A stretch of DNA of 45,640 nt from positions 1-45,640 of the forward strand of contig NZ_LIRG01000043.1 of assembly GCF_001419695.1 (NCBI RefSeq). The letters run 5' to 3'. Source of the stretch: Streptomyces prasinopilosus. Its GTDB lineage: Bacteria; Actinomycetota; Actinomycetes; Streptomycetales; Streptomycetaceae. The notes below the pieces were generated by a model that saw nothing but the letters and a program-made list of their open reading frames with translations, was not told the DNA's origin and made no database searches. The number at the start of each line of letters is the position of its first letter. The first letter of the stretch is position 1. Of the stretch, positions 23,804-33,114 are shown piece by piece. The translations under genes and the position numbers were made by a program.

Positions 23804-24058
23804 ATGGCTGAGCTCAGCCTGGCGGAACTGCGGGAGATCATGCGGCAGAGCCTGGGGGAGGACGAGGTCCCCGACCTCGCGGACGCGGACGCCGTGACCT
23901 TCGAGGACCTCGGGCTCGACTCCCTGGCCGTCCTGGAAACGGTCAACCACATCGAGCGGACCTATGGGGTGAAGCTGCCCGAGGAGGAACTGGCGGAGAT
24001 CAGGACGCCGCACGGCATGCTGGCTTTCGTCAACGAGAGGCTGCGGGCGGCGGCATGA
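23804..24058 (+). CDS. dpsG: Acyl carrier protein
   Basis: An 84-residue type II PKS ACP with the phosphopantetheine site Ser40 in [11 protein letters not shown]. Unusually for type II clusters it is far (about 7 kb) from the ketosynthase genes, as in other daunorubicin clusters. GGAGG upstream of the ATG. The stop overlaps the dnrU start in an ATGA, so it is the first gene of dpsG-dnrU-dnrV-doxA. Confidence 0.96.
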   Translation: MAELSLAELREIMRQSLGEDEVPDLADADAVTFEDLGLDSLAVLETVNHIERTYGVKLPEEELAEIRTPHGMLAFVNERLRAAA

Positions 24059-24918
24059 CGGCCTCCACTGCGCACCACGGGACACCGCGCGGCGGCCTGC
24101 CGGGCCGGACGGTGCTCGTCACCGGGGCCACGTCCGGCATCGGCCGAGCGGCGGCCCTCGCGCTCGCCCGCCAGGGGGCTCACCTCGTGCTCGTCGGCCG
24201 GGATCCCGAGCGTCTGCGGGCCGTCACGAACGAGGTGTCCCGGACCGCGGGCCCGGCCCCGGACGCCTTCCGCGCGGACTTCACCGAGCTGCGCCAGGTG
24301 CGCGACCTGGGAGAGCGGCTGCGGGACCGGTACCCGCGCATCGACGTCATGGCCAGCAACGCCGGCGGCATGTTCTGGTCGCGCACCACGACCCCGGACG
24401 GGTTCGAGGCCACCCTCCAGGTCAACCACCTCGCGGGCTTCCTGCTGGCACGGCTGCTGCGGGAGCGGCTCGCGGGCGGGAGGCTGATCCTCACCTCGTC
24501 CGACGCGTACACCCAGGGCCGGATCGACCCGGACGACCTCAACGGCGACCGTCACCGCTACAGCGCGGGCCAGGCGTACGGCACGTCCAAACAGGCCAAC
24601 ATCATGACCGCGGCGGAGGCCGCCAGGCGCTGGCCGGAGGTGCTGGCGGTCAGCTACCACCCCGGCCAGGTCCGCACCCGCATCGGACGGGGCACGGTCG
24701 CCTCGTCCTACTTCCGGTTCAACCCCTTCCTGCGCTCCTCGGCGAAGGGCGCCGACACCCTCGTGTGGCTGGCGACCGCACCGGCCGGGGAGCTGACCAC
24801 GGGCGGCTACTACAGCGACCGGCGGCTGTCCCCGGTGAGCGGCCCGACCGCCGACGCCGGCCTCGCGGCGAAGCTCTGGGAGGCCGGCGCGGCCGCCGTC
24901 GGCGACACCGCGCACTGA
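24055..24918 (+). CDS. dnrU: Short-chain reductase, 13-keto (daunorubicin) ketoreductase type
   Basis: A 287-residue SDR of the retinol-dehydrogenase-like branch: TGATSGIG (about residues 23-30), [16 protein letters not shown] (serine), catalytic YGTSK, then SYHPGQVRT. In S. peucetius DnrU reduces the 13-carbonyl of daunorubicin, and its loss raises doxorubicin. Coupled to dpsG by ATGA; dnrV follows after 73 bases with its own ribosome site. Confidence 0.9.
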   Translation: MTASTAHHGTPRGGLPGRTVLVTGATSGIGRAAALALARQGAHLVLVGRDPERLRAVTNEVSRTAGPAPDAFRADFTELRQVRDLGERLRDRYPRIDVMASNAGGMFWSRTTTPDGFEATLQVNHLAGFLLARLLRERLAGGRLILTSSDAYTQGRIDPDDLNGDRHRYSAGQAYGTSKQANIMTAAEAARRWPEVLAVSYHPGQVRTRIGRGTVASSYFRFNPFLRSSAKGADTLVWLATAPAGELTTGGYYSDRRLSPVSGPTADAGLAAKLWEAGAAAVGDTAH

Positions 24919-24991
24919 CCGCCGCGCCCGCATGTCCGTCTCATCCGCGAGCGCAGACGCTCGTGTGCCGATCCATCGAAAGGAACGACTC

Positions 24992-25819
24992 GTGACCAGG
25001 TTCGCGCCCGGCGCCCCCGCATGGTTCGACCTCGGTTCGCCCGACGTCGCCGCCTCGGCCGACTTCTACACCGGCCTGTTCGGCTGGACCGCCACTGTGG
25101 TCAGTGACCCGGGCGCCGGGGGGTACACGACGTTCAGCTCCGACGGGAAGCTGGTCGCCGCGGTCGCCCGCCACCAGATCGACACCCCCTACCACCGGCC
25201 GTACGGGCCCGGGAACGACCAGCACGGCATGCCGGCCATCTGGACCGTGTACTTCGCCACCGACGACGCCGACGCGCTGACCAAGCGGGTCGAGACGGCG
25301 GGCGGCGAGGTCATCATGACCCCGATGGATGTCCTCGGCCTCGGCCGGATGGCGGTCTTCTCCGACCCCGCCGGGGCCGCGTTCGCGGTCTGGCGCAAGG
25401 GATTCATGGAGGGCGCGGAGGTGACCGGTGTGCCCGGCTCGGTCGGCTGGGTCGAGTTGGTGACCGACGGCCCCGGGGCCGCCCGGGACTTCTACCCGGC
25501 GACTCTCGGACTGGCTCCGGTCGACACCGGCCTGGAGGGCGTGACCGACCCGGTCTGGTACATCGCAGACACACCTGTCGCCGGTACCCGGACGCTGGGC
25601 GTCACCGGCGCGGTACGGCCGCACTGGGCCGTGCTGTTCGCCGTGCGCGACTGCGACGCGACGGCCCGGCGCGCCGTGGAACTCGGCGGCTCCGTCGAGA
25701 ACGAGCCCGCCGACACGCCCAGGGGGCGGCGGGCGGACCTGCTCGACCCGCACGGGGCCGGCTTCTCGGTGGTCGAACTGCGGGAGGGGTACCCCGCGGC
25801 GGCGGGCGGTGCCGCGTGA
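24992..25819 (+). CDS. dnrV: Glyoxalase-fold accessory protein for DoxA
   Basis: A 275-residue protein with two glyoxalase/bleomycin-resistance (VOC) domains: [20 protein letters not shown] at the start of the first and [20 protein letters not shown] at the start of the second. In S. peucetius DnrV is needed together with DoxA for efficient C-13/C-14 oxidation; the mechanism is not settled and product binding is one idea. The GTG start follows AAAGGAA. The stop overlaps the doxA start (GTGA), tying their expression together. Confidence 0.93.
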   Translation: MTRFAPGAPAWFDLGSPDVAASADFYTGLFGWTATVVSDPGAGGYTTFSSDGKLVAAVARHQIDTPYHRPYGPGNDQHGMPAIWTVYFATDDADALTKRVETAGGEVIMTPMDVLGLGRMAVFSDPAGAAFAVWRKGFMEGAEVTGVPGSVGWVELVTDGPGAARDFYPATLGLAPVDTGLEGVTDPVWYIADTPVAGTRTLGVTGAVRPHWAVLFAVRDCDATARRAVELGGSVENEPADTPRGRRADLLDPHGAGFSVVELREGYPAAAGGAA

Positions 25820-27084
25820 GCGGCGGGGCGCCCCGGGTGGCCGTCGACCCGTTCGCGTGTCCCGTGATGACCATGCAGCGCAAGCCCGAGGTGCACGACG
25901 TCTTCCGGGAGGCGGGCCCGGTCGTCGAGGTGAACGCCCCCGCGGGCGGACCCGCCTGGGTCGTCACCGACGACGCCCTCGCCCGCGAGGTGCTGGCGGA
26001 TCCCCGGTTCGTGAAGGACCCCGACCTCGCTCCCGCGGCCTGGCAGGGGGTGGACGACGGTCTTGACAGCCCCGTTCCGGAGCTGCGTCCGTTCACGCTC
26101 ATCGCGGTGGACGGCGAGGCCCACCGGCGCCTGCGCCGCATCCACGCGCCCGCGTTCAACCCGCGCCGGCTGGCCGAGCGGACGGACCGCATCGCCGCCG
26201 TCGCCGACCGGCTGCTCACCGAACTCGCCGACGCCTCCGACCGGTCGGGCGAACCGGCCGAGCTGATCGGCGGCTTCGCGTACCACTTCCCGCTGCTGGT
26301 CATCTGCGAGCTGCTCGGCGTGCCGGTGACCGATCCGGCGATGGCACGTGAGGCCGTCAGCGTCCTCAAGGCACTCGGCCTCGGCAGCCCGCAGAGCGGC
26401 GAGGGGGGCGGCGCGGACCCCGCCGGGGGCGTGCCGGACACCTCGGCCCTGGAGAGCCTGCTCCTCGAAGCCGTGCGCTCGGCCCGGCGGAACGACACCC
26501 GGACCATGACCCGCGTGCTGTACGAGCGCGCGCAGGCCGAGTTCGGCTCGGTCTCCGACGACCAGCTCGTCTACATGATCACCGGGCTCATCTTCGCGGG
26601 GCACGACACCACCGGCTCCTTCCTCGGCTTCCTGCTCGCGGAGGTCCTGGCGGGCCGCCTCGCGGCGGACGCCGATGACGACGCCGTCTCCCGGTTCGTG
26701 GAGGAGGCGTTGCGCTACCACCCGCCGGTGCCCTACACGTTGTGGCGGTTCACGGCCACGGAGGTGGTCCTCGGCGGCGTCCGGCTGCCCCGCGGAGCGC
26801 CGGTGCTGGTGGACATCGAGGGCACCAACACCGACGGCCGCCATCACGACGACCCGCACGCCTTCCACCCCGACCGCCCCTCGTGGCGGCGGCTCACCTT
26901 CGGTGACGGGCCGCACTACTGCATCGGGGAGCAGCTGGCCCAGCTGGAGTCGCGCACGATGATCGGCGTACTGCGCAGCAAATTCCCCGAGGCCCGACTG
27001 GCCGTTCCGTACGACGAACTGCGGTGGAGCCGGAAGGGGGCCCAGACGGCGCGGCTCACCGAACTGCCCGCCCGGCTGCGCTGA
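25816..27084 (+). CDS. doxA: Cytochrome P450 C-13/C-14 hydroxylase
   Basis: A 422-residue class I bacterial P450. I-helix AGHDTT (about residues 257-262), ExxR as EEALRYH, and the haem loop [17 protein letters not shown] with the ligand cysteine intact. DoxA oxidises C-13 twice, giving the ketone of daunorubicin, and then C-14, giving doxorubicin. No ferredoxin or reductase gene is in the window, so electrons must come from elsewhere in the genome. The GTG start is coupled to dnrV. Confidence 0.95.
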   Translation: MSGGAPRVAVDPFACPVMTMQRKPEVHDVFREAGPVVEVNAPAGGPAWVVTDDALAREVLADPRFVKDPDLAPAAWQGVDDGLDSPVPELRPFTLIAVDGEAHRRLRRIHAPAFNPRRLAERTDRIAAVADRLLTELADASDRSGEPAELIGGFAYHFPLLVICELLGVPVTDPAMAREAVSVLKALGLGSPQSGEGGGADPAGGVPDTSALESLLLEAVRSARRNDTRTMTRVLYERAQAEFGSVSDDQLVYMITGLIFAGHDTTGSFLGFLLAEVLAGRLAADADDDAVSRFVEEALRYHPPVPYTLWRFTATEVVLGGVRLPRGAPVLVDIEGTNTDGRHHDDPHAFHPDRPSWRRLTFGDGPHYCIGEQLAQLESRTMIGVLRSKFPEARLAVPYDELRWSRKGAQTARLTELPARLR

Positions 27085-27311
27085 TCCGCGTGCCGTGCGC
27101 CCGGTGCGGACACCCCGGTCGGCGGACCCCTGTGACTTTCTCACATCAGGACGTGCTGAATTAACCCTGATAGGTGTCGAACACACTTTCACAGCGGGCG
27201 TTCACTTGCGAGGATGGACCGAACAAACGGGGCCGCCCAAGGACATCCTTCGGCCGCCGGAAACATGCCACCTGCTGACGCGATCCGAACGCCACAGAGG
27301 GAGCACCGGCA

Positions 27312-28130
27312 ATGCAGATCAATATGTTGGGCCCGCTCGTCGCACACCACAACGGCACGTCGGTGACCCCGATAGCCAGAAAACCCCGGCAAGTGTTCTC
27401 CCTGCTCGCCCTCCAGACAGGAACCGTCGTGCCGGTGCCCGCGCTGATGGAGGAACTCTGGGGGACCCAGCCCCCGGCGAGCGCGCTGACCACCCTTCAG
27501 ACCTACATCCTCCAGGTGCGCCGGGGCATCACCGTGGCCCTCGGCGCGAGCCACAACGGGCCCGCCAAGGATGTGCTGCGCACCTGCTACGGCGGCTACC
27601 TGTTCGACGTGGACCCCACCCACACCGATGTGCACGCCTTCGAGCGTCTCGCCGAGGAGGGCAAGCGGGCGTGCGAGCGCGGAGAGCTCGACCTGGCGTC
27701 CGCACGCTTCCGCCAGGCCCTCGACCTGTGGCGCGGGGACGCGCTTGTGGACGTGCACGCCGGCCTGCGGATCGGCATGGAGGTGGCACGCCTGGAGGAG
27801 AGCCGGCTCGGTGTCCTGGAGGCCCGCGTGGAGACCGACCTCAGGCTGGGCCGGCACGCGAGCCTGCTGCCCGAGTTGTCAGCGCTCACCGCCCGCCACC
27901 CCATGCACGAGAACCTGTGGGCCCAGTTCATGATCGCCCTCCACCGCTCGGGCCGCACGAGCCAGGCCCTCGAAACCTTCATCAAACTCCGCAAGACACT
28001 GGTGAACGAGCTGGGGGTGGAACCGTCCGCCCGTCTCCAGCACCTCCAGTACGCGATCCTGCGGGCCGATCCCGGCATCGACCGGAACGGTCCGGAAGTC
28101 CCGGCAGCCGCCTCCGTCGCGCTCGCCTGA
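27312..28130 (+). CDS. dnrI: SARP pathway activator
   Basis: A 272-residue Streptomyces antibiotic regulatory protein: N-terminal OmpR-like winged helix ([33 protein letters not shown]) and bacterial transcriptional activation domain (about 95-245) ending with [20 protein letters not shown]. The length equals that recalled for DnrI. DnrI binds TCGAG-like heptamers and activates the dps, dnr and dnm operons; candidate sites are seen at 11410, 17471, 23700 and 32162. The gene has about 230 bases of upstream DNA, in which dnrN is expected to act. Confidence 0.96.
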   Translation: MQINMLGPLVAHHNGTSVTPIARKPRQVFSLLALQTGTVVPVPALMEELWGTQPPASALTTLQTYILQVRRGITVALGASHNGPAKDVLRTCYGGYLFDVDPTHTDVHAFERLAEEGKRACERGELDLASARFRQALDLWRGDALVDVHAGLRIGMEVARLEESRLGVLEARVETDLRLGRHASLLPELSALTARHPMHENLWAQFMIALHRSGRTSQALETFIKLRKTLVNELGVEPSARLQHLQYAILRADPGIDRNGPEVPAAASVALA

Positions 28131-28152
28131 CCGCGCCCCGACAAGGAGTCCC

Positions 28153-29265
28153 GTGTCCACCCACGTCTGGCAATACCTCGATGAATACCGGGAAGAACGC
28201 GCCGACATTCTCGATGCGGTGGAAACCGTATTCGAGTCCGGCCGGCTCATTCTCGGAAGCAGCGTCCGCTCTTTCGAGGAGGAGTTCGCCGCCTATCACG
28301 GGCTGCCGCACTGCACCGGCGTCGACAACGGCACCAACGCGCTGGTCCTCGGCCTGCGGGCACTCGGCATCGGTCCGGGGGACGAGGTCGTGACGGTCTC
28401 CAACACCGCGGCCCCCACCGTGGTCGCCATCGACGCCGTAGGCGCCACCCCCGTCTTCGTCGACGTGCGGGAGGACGACCACCTCATGGACACCGACCGG
28501 CTCCGGTCGGTGATCGGCCCGCGCACCCGTTGCCTGCTGCCGGTCCACCTCTACGGACAGAGCGTGGACATGGCCCCGGTGCTCCGGCTCGCCGCCGAGC
28601 ACGACCTGAAGGTACTGGAGGACTGCGCTCAGGCCCACGGCGCCCGCCGCCACGGACGGCTGGTGGGCACCCAGGGCCATGCGGCGGCCTTCTCCTTCTA
28701 CCCGACCAAGGTCCTCGGCGCCTACGGCGACGGCGGCGCCGTCGTGACGCCGGACGCGGAGGTCGACCGGCGCCTGCGGCGGTTGCGCTACTACGGCATG
28801 GAGGAGCGCTACTACGTCGTGGAGACCCCCGGGCACAACAGCAGGCTCGACGAGGTGCAGGCCGAGATCCTGCGCCGGAAACTGCGCCGCCTCGACGCCT
28901 ACGTCGAGGGCCGCCGGACCGTCGCCCGCCGCTACGAGGAGGGACTCGGCGACCTCGACGGCCTGGTGCTGCCCACGACCGCCGAGGGCAACGACCACGT
29001 CCACTACGTGTATGTGGCGCGCCACCCCGAACGGGACCGCATCCTGGAGGCGCTCACCGCCTACGACATTCATCTGAACATCAGCTACCCGTGGCCGGTC
29101 CACACCATGAGCGGATTCGCCCACCTCGGCTACGGCCCCGGCGACCTGCCGGTGACCGAGCGGCTGGCCGGCCAGATCTTCTCCCTGCCGATGTACCCCT
29201 CGCTGCGCGCCGACGTGCAGGAGAAGGTGATCGACGCGGTCCGGGAGGTCGTCACGGGCCTGTGA
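28153..29265 (+). CDS. dnmJ: TDP-daunosamine 3-aminotransferase
   Basis: A 370-residue DegT/DnrJ/EryC1 PLP-dependent sugar aminotransferase. The PLP lysine is in [15 protein letters not shown]; the cofactor-binding acid is in [10 protein letters not shown]. It installs the C-3 amino group of daunosamine. GTG start with AAGGAG upstream, 22 bases after dnrI, so both are probably co-transcribed. It ends 2 bases before the convergent dnmV stop. Confidence 0.95.
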   Translation: MSTHVWQYLDEYREERADILDAVETVFESGRLILGSSVRSFEEEFAAYHGLPHCTGVDNGTNALVLGLRALGIGPGDEVVTVSNTAAPTVVAIDAVGATPVFVDVREDDHLMDTDRLRSVIGPRTRCLLPVHLYGQSVDMAPVLRLAAEHDLKVLEDCAQAHGARRHGRLVGTQGHAAAFSFYPTKVLGAYGDGGAVVTPDAEVDRRLRRLRYYGMEERYYVVETPGHNSRLDEVQAEILRRKLRRLDAYVEGRRTVARRYEEGLGDLDGLVLPTTAEGNDHVHYVYVARHPERDRILEALTAYDIHLNISYPWPVHTMSGFAHLGYGPGDLPVTERLAGQIFSLPMYPSLRADVQEKVIDAVREVVTGL

Positions 29266-29267
29266 CC

Positions 29268-30191
29268 TCAGCCCGGGGTGCCGTGCGCGGTCCGCCACAT
29301 GCTGTGGACGGAGTCCCTCAGACCGATGCGCGGCGCCCAGGGCAGCAGCCGCCGGGCTCGCCCGATGTCCAGCCGGGTCCAGTCGCCGCCCTTGCTCCGG
29401 ACCGGCGCGGCCCGGCGGTCGACCCGGTCCTCCGGAAAGGCGGCGGCCTCCAGCAGCCAGTCGACCAGGTCACCGATCGGCACGGCGTCGCCGCGCCCGA
29501 TGTTGACGACCAGCCCGCCGACCTCCGGAGCCCGCCCGGCCCGCACCACCGCCTGCGCGACGTCCCGCACGTCGACGAAGTCCCGCCGGGCGTCGGCGAC
29601 GCTCAACTCCAGCCGTCCGCCGTGCGCGAGGGCGGCCTTGACCCGCGCCATCAGGGCGGCCAGGAAACTCTCCTGCGGCGGGTGCGGGCCCGACATGTTC
29701 GCCGCGCGCAGCACCACCGCGTCCAGCACACCGGCCCGCGCGGCGGTCAGGACGGCCGACGAGGTCTCCAGTTTGATGCGCGCGTACGGCGTGACCGGCT
29801 CCGGCACCAGGTCCTCGCGCAGCAGCGTGCCGGCCGGGACGGGACCGTACTCGTGCACCGAACCCAGATGGACCAGCCGGGGCCGGTACGGGAGCAGTGC
29901 GAGGGCCTTCACCAGATGCCGCACCAGCCGCAGGTGCGAGTACGTCATCTCCTCCTCGGTGTCGCCCCAGCCGCCCGCCGCGTTGACCACGACGTCCGCC
30001 GGGGGATCGCCCAGCACCGCGGCGATCCGCCCGGGCGCGGCGGCCGCGAGATCCAGCCCGGTGAACCCGCACCCGTTCAGATGCGGTGCCGGGTGACGGG
30101 CCACGCCGTGCACGTCCCACCCCTGCGCCGCGTACGCCGCACAGACCTGCCGGCCGACGCTGCCCGTCGCCCCCAGCACCACGACCCGCAT
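29268..30191 (-). CDS. dnmV: TDP-sugar 4-ketoreductase
   Basis: A 307-residue extended SDR/epimerase-type protein: GATGSVG at the N-terminus (about residues 7-13), catalytic tyrosine in TPYARIKLE, and FVDVRDVAQAV in the C-terminal half. DnmV makes the last reduction, at C-4, in TDP-L-daunosamine synthesis. The ATG follows the dnmU stop by 7 bases with GGGGAGGGG upstream. Last gene of dnmZ-dnmU-dnmV. Confidence 0.92.
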   Translation of the reverse strand: MRVVVLGATGSVGRQVCAAYAAQGWDVHGVARHPAPHLNGCGFTGLDLAAAAPGRIAAVLGDPPADVVVNAAGGWGDTEEEMTYSHLRLVRHLVKALALLPYRPRLVHLGSVHEYGPVPAGTLLREDLVPEPVTPYARIKLETSSAVLTAARAGVLDAVVLRAANMSGPHPPQESFLAALMARVKAALAHGGRLELSVADARRDFVDVRDVAQAVVRAGRAPEVGGLVVNIGRGDAVPIGDLVDWLLEAAAFPEDRVDRRAAPVRSKGGDWTRLDIGRARRLLPWAPRIGLRDSVHSMWRTAHGTPG

Positions 30192-30198
30192 GCCCGCC

Positions 30199-30825
30199 TC
30201 ACCCCTCCCCACGTGTCCCCGCCGGCGGCCACAGCTCCGACTCGACCGCCCGGCACGCGGCGTACTCCGGAAGGGTCCCGGCGGCCCGGGCCCGCCCCAG
30301 GGTCGGTGCCGCCCGGTCCCGGCCGGACAGCAGGGGCTCCAGGTCGCCCGGCACGGGCAGCCCGAGCGCCGGGTCCAGCACGGACACGGCGAGTTCGTTC
30401 GCCTGCACGTACTCCCCGGACAGCATGTACGACATGACGGTGTCGTCCTCCAGGGCCACGAAGGCGTGTCCCACTCCGACCGGGAAGTACACCGCCCGGA
30501 ACTCCCGGGTGTCCAGCTCGACGGCGTCCCACTGGCCGTACGTCGGGGAGCCGACCCGCACGTCGACGACCATGTCCAGCGACCTGCCGCGGGCGCAGTA
30601 CACGTACTTGGCCGAGCCCGGCGGTGTCACGGTGTAGTGCACGCCCCGCACCACCCCACGCCGCGACCGGCTGTGATTCGTCTGCCGCACCGGGAAGAGC
30701 CGGTGGCCGACCGCTGCCGTGAACGCATCCTCCCGGAACGGCGAGACGAACAGCCCCCGCTCGTCCGGGAACACCTCCGGCTCGAACGTGAACGCCCCTC
30801 GCACCGTCAGTTCCCGTACCTTCAT
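30199..30825 (-). CDS. dnmU: TDP-4-keto-6-deoxyhexose epimerase (RmlC type)
   Basis: A 208-residue cupin of the RmlC family: FPDERGLFVSPFRED, QTNHSRSRRGVVRGVHY with the catalytic histidine in RGVHY, and the basic and tyrosine region FPVGVGHAFVALEDDTVMSYM. It inverts C-5 (and possibly C-3) so that the L-sugar is made. GGAGG upstream of the ATG. 62 bases downstream of dnmZ. Confidence 0.94.
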   Translation of the reverse strand: MKVRELTVRGAFTFEPEVFPDERGLFVSPFREDAFTAAVGHRLFPVRQTNHSRSRRGVVRGVHYTVTPPGSAKYVYCARGRSLDMVVDVRVGSPTYGQWDAVELDTREFRAVYFPVGVGHAFVALEDDTVMSYMLSGEYVQANELAVSVLDPALGLPVPGDLEPLLSGRDRAAPTLGRARAAGTLPEYAACRAVESELWPPAGTRGEG

Positions 30826-30886
30826 CGACGTCCTCCGACTCCAGGGATCCCGGTCCCGTGCTGCCCGGTACTGATCGGCCCGGTGC

Positions 30887-32107
30887 TCACCGGCCGAGTG
30901 CCACTTCGCTCAGGTAGTCGACGCCGTCCGTGAAGTTGTAGGGGTGCATGAACCCGCCCGCCCGGACATCGCGGTACAGGCGTGCCAGGGGATGGGAGTT
31001 GCTGTAGCCGACCCCGCCCACGAGCGTCAGACAGTCGTCCACCACATCCACGGCGTGCCGGTTGACCAGCAGCTTGGCGTACTGGAAGGGCGTCATCATC
31101 GCGCGGCCCCGGGCGGCGAGGTCGCCGCTGAGGTCGTCGGCGAGCCGGTCGGCGGTGGTCAGCGCGCTCGCCACCGCGGTGTGCAGCGCGAACAGCCGGG
31201 CGTCGATCCCGGCCATCGTGGTCCGCACCCCGGCCGGCGGCGCGCCGCCGCGCCTGCGCAGTTCCGCGACGGCGATCCCACGGGCGGCCCCGGCGATGCC
31301 GACGTAGATACCCAGCATGGCGATCGAGCTGACCGTCTGCCCGGCGAGCGCCGCGTCGTCGCGGACGCCCGGCTCGCCGCGCGGCAGGACCCGGTCGCGG
31401 TCCACGGGACAGCCGTCGAAGACGATGTCCACGCTGCCCGAGGACCGCATCCCCATGCCGTCCCAGTTGTCCAGCACGGTCAGGCCCGGGCTCGTGCGCG
31501 CGACCACCGGCGCGGCCAGCCGGACGGGGGCGCCCGCCTCCTCCAGCCGGGCCGACACCACGTAGTGGGTGGCGATCCCGGCCATGCTGACCAGTGTCTT
31601 GCGGCCGTCCAGCCGGTAGGATCCGTCCGCGGCGCGGGTGAGCACGGTGGTGCCGCGCACGTCCTTCACCGCTCCGCAGATCACGGCCTCGCCCGCCCCC
31701 ATCTGCCGGAGCAGGTCCTCGGCGAACGGCCGTGTCGACGGCGCCCCGTGCCGCCGCTCGAAGTCCAGGGTCAGGCCCCGGCTGAACTGCATGTGCAGGG
31801 CAAGTGCCACGCCCGCGTCCCGGCCGGCGATCCGGGCCAGGGCCAGCGCGACGTCGTGCAGCGAGTGGACGCCGAGCCCCCCGAGGTCCTCCGGGACGGT
31901 GGCGCCCAGCGCTCCCTCCTTGCGCATTCGGTCGAACAGGCTGACGGGCAGAGTGGCCTCGCGGTCGTTCTCCCGGCTCTCCGCCTCCAGGGTCGGCAGA
32001 TACCGCTCCAAGAGGTCGAGCAGCCGTCGCCCGGCCGGAGTCTTGGGTTCGCACAGACCGTTGTCGGCCAGGACACCGGAGTGTTCGTGCACAGACGCCT
32101 CTGTCAT
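30887..32107 (-). CDS. dnmZ: Flavin-dependent amino-sugar N-oxygenase (nitrososynthase)
   Basis: A 406-residue acyl-CoA-dehydrogenase-fold flavoprotein (N-terminal helices with PEDLGGLGVHSLHDVALALARIAG, middle beta domain, C-terminal helices with LVGGVGYSNSHPLARLYRD). DnmZ and its relatives ORF36, KijD3 and RubN8 oxidise TDP-3-aminosugars to nitroso compounds. Daunosamine itself keeps a free amine, so this enzyme does not belong to the main route; it was linked to the modified sugar of baumycins. Start ATG with GAGGAGCC. Divergent from dpsY across SARP-like repeats. Confidence 0.93.
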   Translation of the reverse strand: MTEASVHEHSGVLADNGLCEPKTPAGRRLLDLLERYLPTLEAESRENDREATLPVSLFDRMRKEGALGATVPEDLGGLGVHSLHDVALALARIAGRDAGVALALHMQFSRGLTLDFERRHGAPSTRPFAEDLLRQMGAGEAVICGAVKDVRGTTVLTRAADGSYRLDGRKTLVSMAGIATHYVVSARLEEAGAPVRLAAPVVARTSPGLTVLDNWDGMGMRSSGSVDIVFDGCPVDRDRVLPRGEPGVRDDAALAGQTVSSIAMLGIYVGIAGAARGIAVAELRRRGGAPPAGVRTTMAGIDARLFALHTAVASALTTADRLADDLSGDLAARGRAMMTPFQYAKLLVNRHAVDVVDDCLTLVGGVGYSNSHPLARLYRDVRAGGFMHPYNFTDGVDYLSEVALGR

Positions 32108-32161
32108 GGCTCCTCGTAAGGATGGGAGACAACTCCTGAGGAGCAGGCTGCCGACCGCCGT

Positions 32162-32201
32162 TCGAGAGTCACTGGAGCGGAGGTTCCGGGAACGTGGTCC
32201 A
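32162..32201. promoter_or_regulatory. SARP-type heptamer repeats between dnmZ and dpsY
   Basis: TCGAGAG (32162), TGGAGCG (32173), TTCCGGG (32184) and TGGTCCA (32195) lie in an exact 11-bp register. The first two fit the DnrI core well, the others poorly. They lie in the 159-base divergent promoter region of dnmZUV and dpsY-dnrX. Confidence 0.6.
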
Positions 32202-32266
32202 CCGGCGTTCCGCCGCCGCTCTAGGGCTCACCGGTGTGCTGGGGTGGCCCGAGAGGAGCGGAGGCG

Positions 32267-33052
32267 ATGAGCATGCGGATCATCGACATCTCCAGCGCGG
32301 TGGACGCGTCGGGATGGGAACCGGACGAAGTGCGGCACGAGGTGCTCAGCCCTCGGGACGGCGCCGTCCACATGAGTGAGGAGATGCGGCGTCACTTCGG
32401 CGTGGAGTTCGACCCCGACGAATTGCCCGACGGTGAGTTCCTGTCGCTCGACAGGCTCACGCTCACGTCCCACACCGGCACGCACATAGACGCTCCCTCC
32501 CACTACGGCTCGCGGGCGCACTACGGCGACGGCAGGCCGCGGAACATCGACGAGCTGCCGCTCGACTGGTTCTACGGCCCGGGGCTGCTGCTCGACCTCA
32601 CCGGTTGCGAGGGGCCGACGGCCGGCGCCGGGGACCTGGAGAAGGAACTGGCCCGCATCGGCCGGGTGCCGGAGCCGGGCACCATCGTGCTGCTCCGCAC
32701 CGGTGCCTTCGAGAGGGTGGGGACGGAGCGGTACTTCACCGACTTCACCGGTCTGGACGGTCCCGCCGTGAACCTGCTGCTCGACCACGGTGTGCGGGTC
32801 ATCGGCACCGACGCGTTCAGCCTGGACGCGCCGTTCGGCGCCGTCATCCGCCGGTACCGGGAGACGGGTGACCGGTCGGTGCTCTGGCCGGCGCACGTCA
32901 CCGGCCGGCAGCGGGAGTACTGCCAGATCGAGCGACTGGGGAACCTGGCCGCGCTGCCGGGGTGCGACGGCTTCCACGTCGCCTGCTTCCCGGTGAAGAT
33001 CGCCGGCGCGGGCGCCGGCTGGGCCCGCGCGGTCGCCTTCGTCGACGAATGA
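32267..33052 (+). CDS. dpsY: Kynurenine-formamidase-like cyclase
   Basis: A 261-residue protein of the metal-dependent 'putative cyclase' family with its signature HTGTHIDAPSH (HxGTHxDxPxH, about residues 77-87). In S. peucetius DpsY is needed for correct second/third-ring cyclisation toward aklanonic acid. ATG 32267 has GAGAGGAGCGGAGG upstream; a second ATG is two codons further. dnrX follows after 62 bases. Confidence 0.92.
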   Translation: MSMRIIDISSAVDASGWEPDEVRHEVLSPRDGAVHMSEEMRRHFGVEFDPDELPDGEFLSLDRLTLTSHTGTHIDAPSHYGSRAHYGDGRPRNIDELPLDWFYGPGLLLDLTGCEGPTAGAGDLEKELARIGRVPEPGTIVLLRTGAFERVGTERYFTDFTGLDGPAVNLLLDHGVRVIGTDAFSLDAPFGAVIRRYRETGDRSVLWPAHVTGRQREYCQIERLGNLAALPGCDGFHVACFPVKIAGAGAGWARAVAFVDE

Positions 33053-33114
33053 GTGTCCCGGAACGTTCCCGGCGGTGGCCCCGGCCCGGCGGCCACCCAG
33101 CATCGAGAGGGATC

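Noticed and set aside
27177-27207. TCGAACA followed by TTCACAG and TTCACTT upstream of dnrI, considered as a DnrI autoregulatory site.
   Set aside because: Only one heptamer matches the core, and the third is out of the 11-bp register. dnrI is expected to be under DnrN, so the evidence is too weak.
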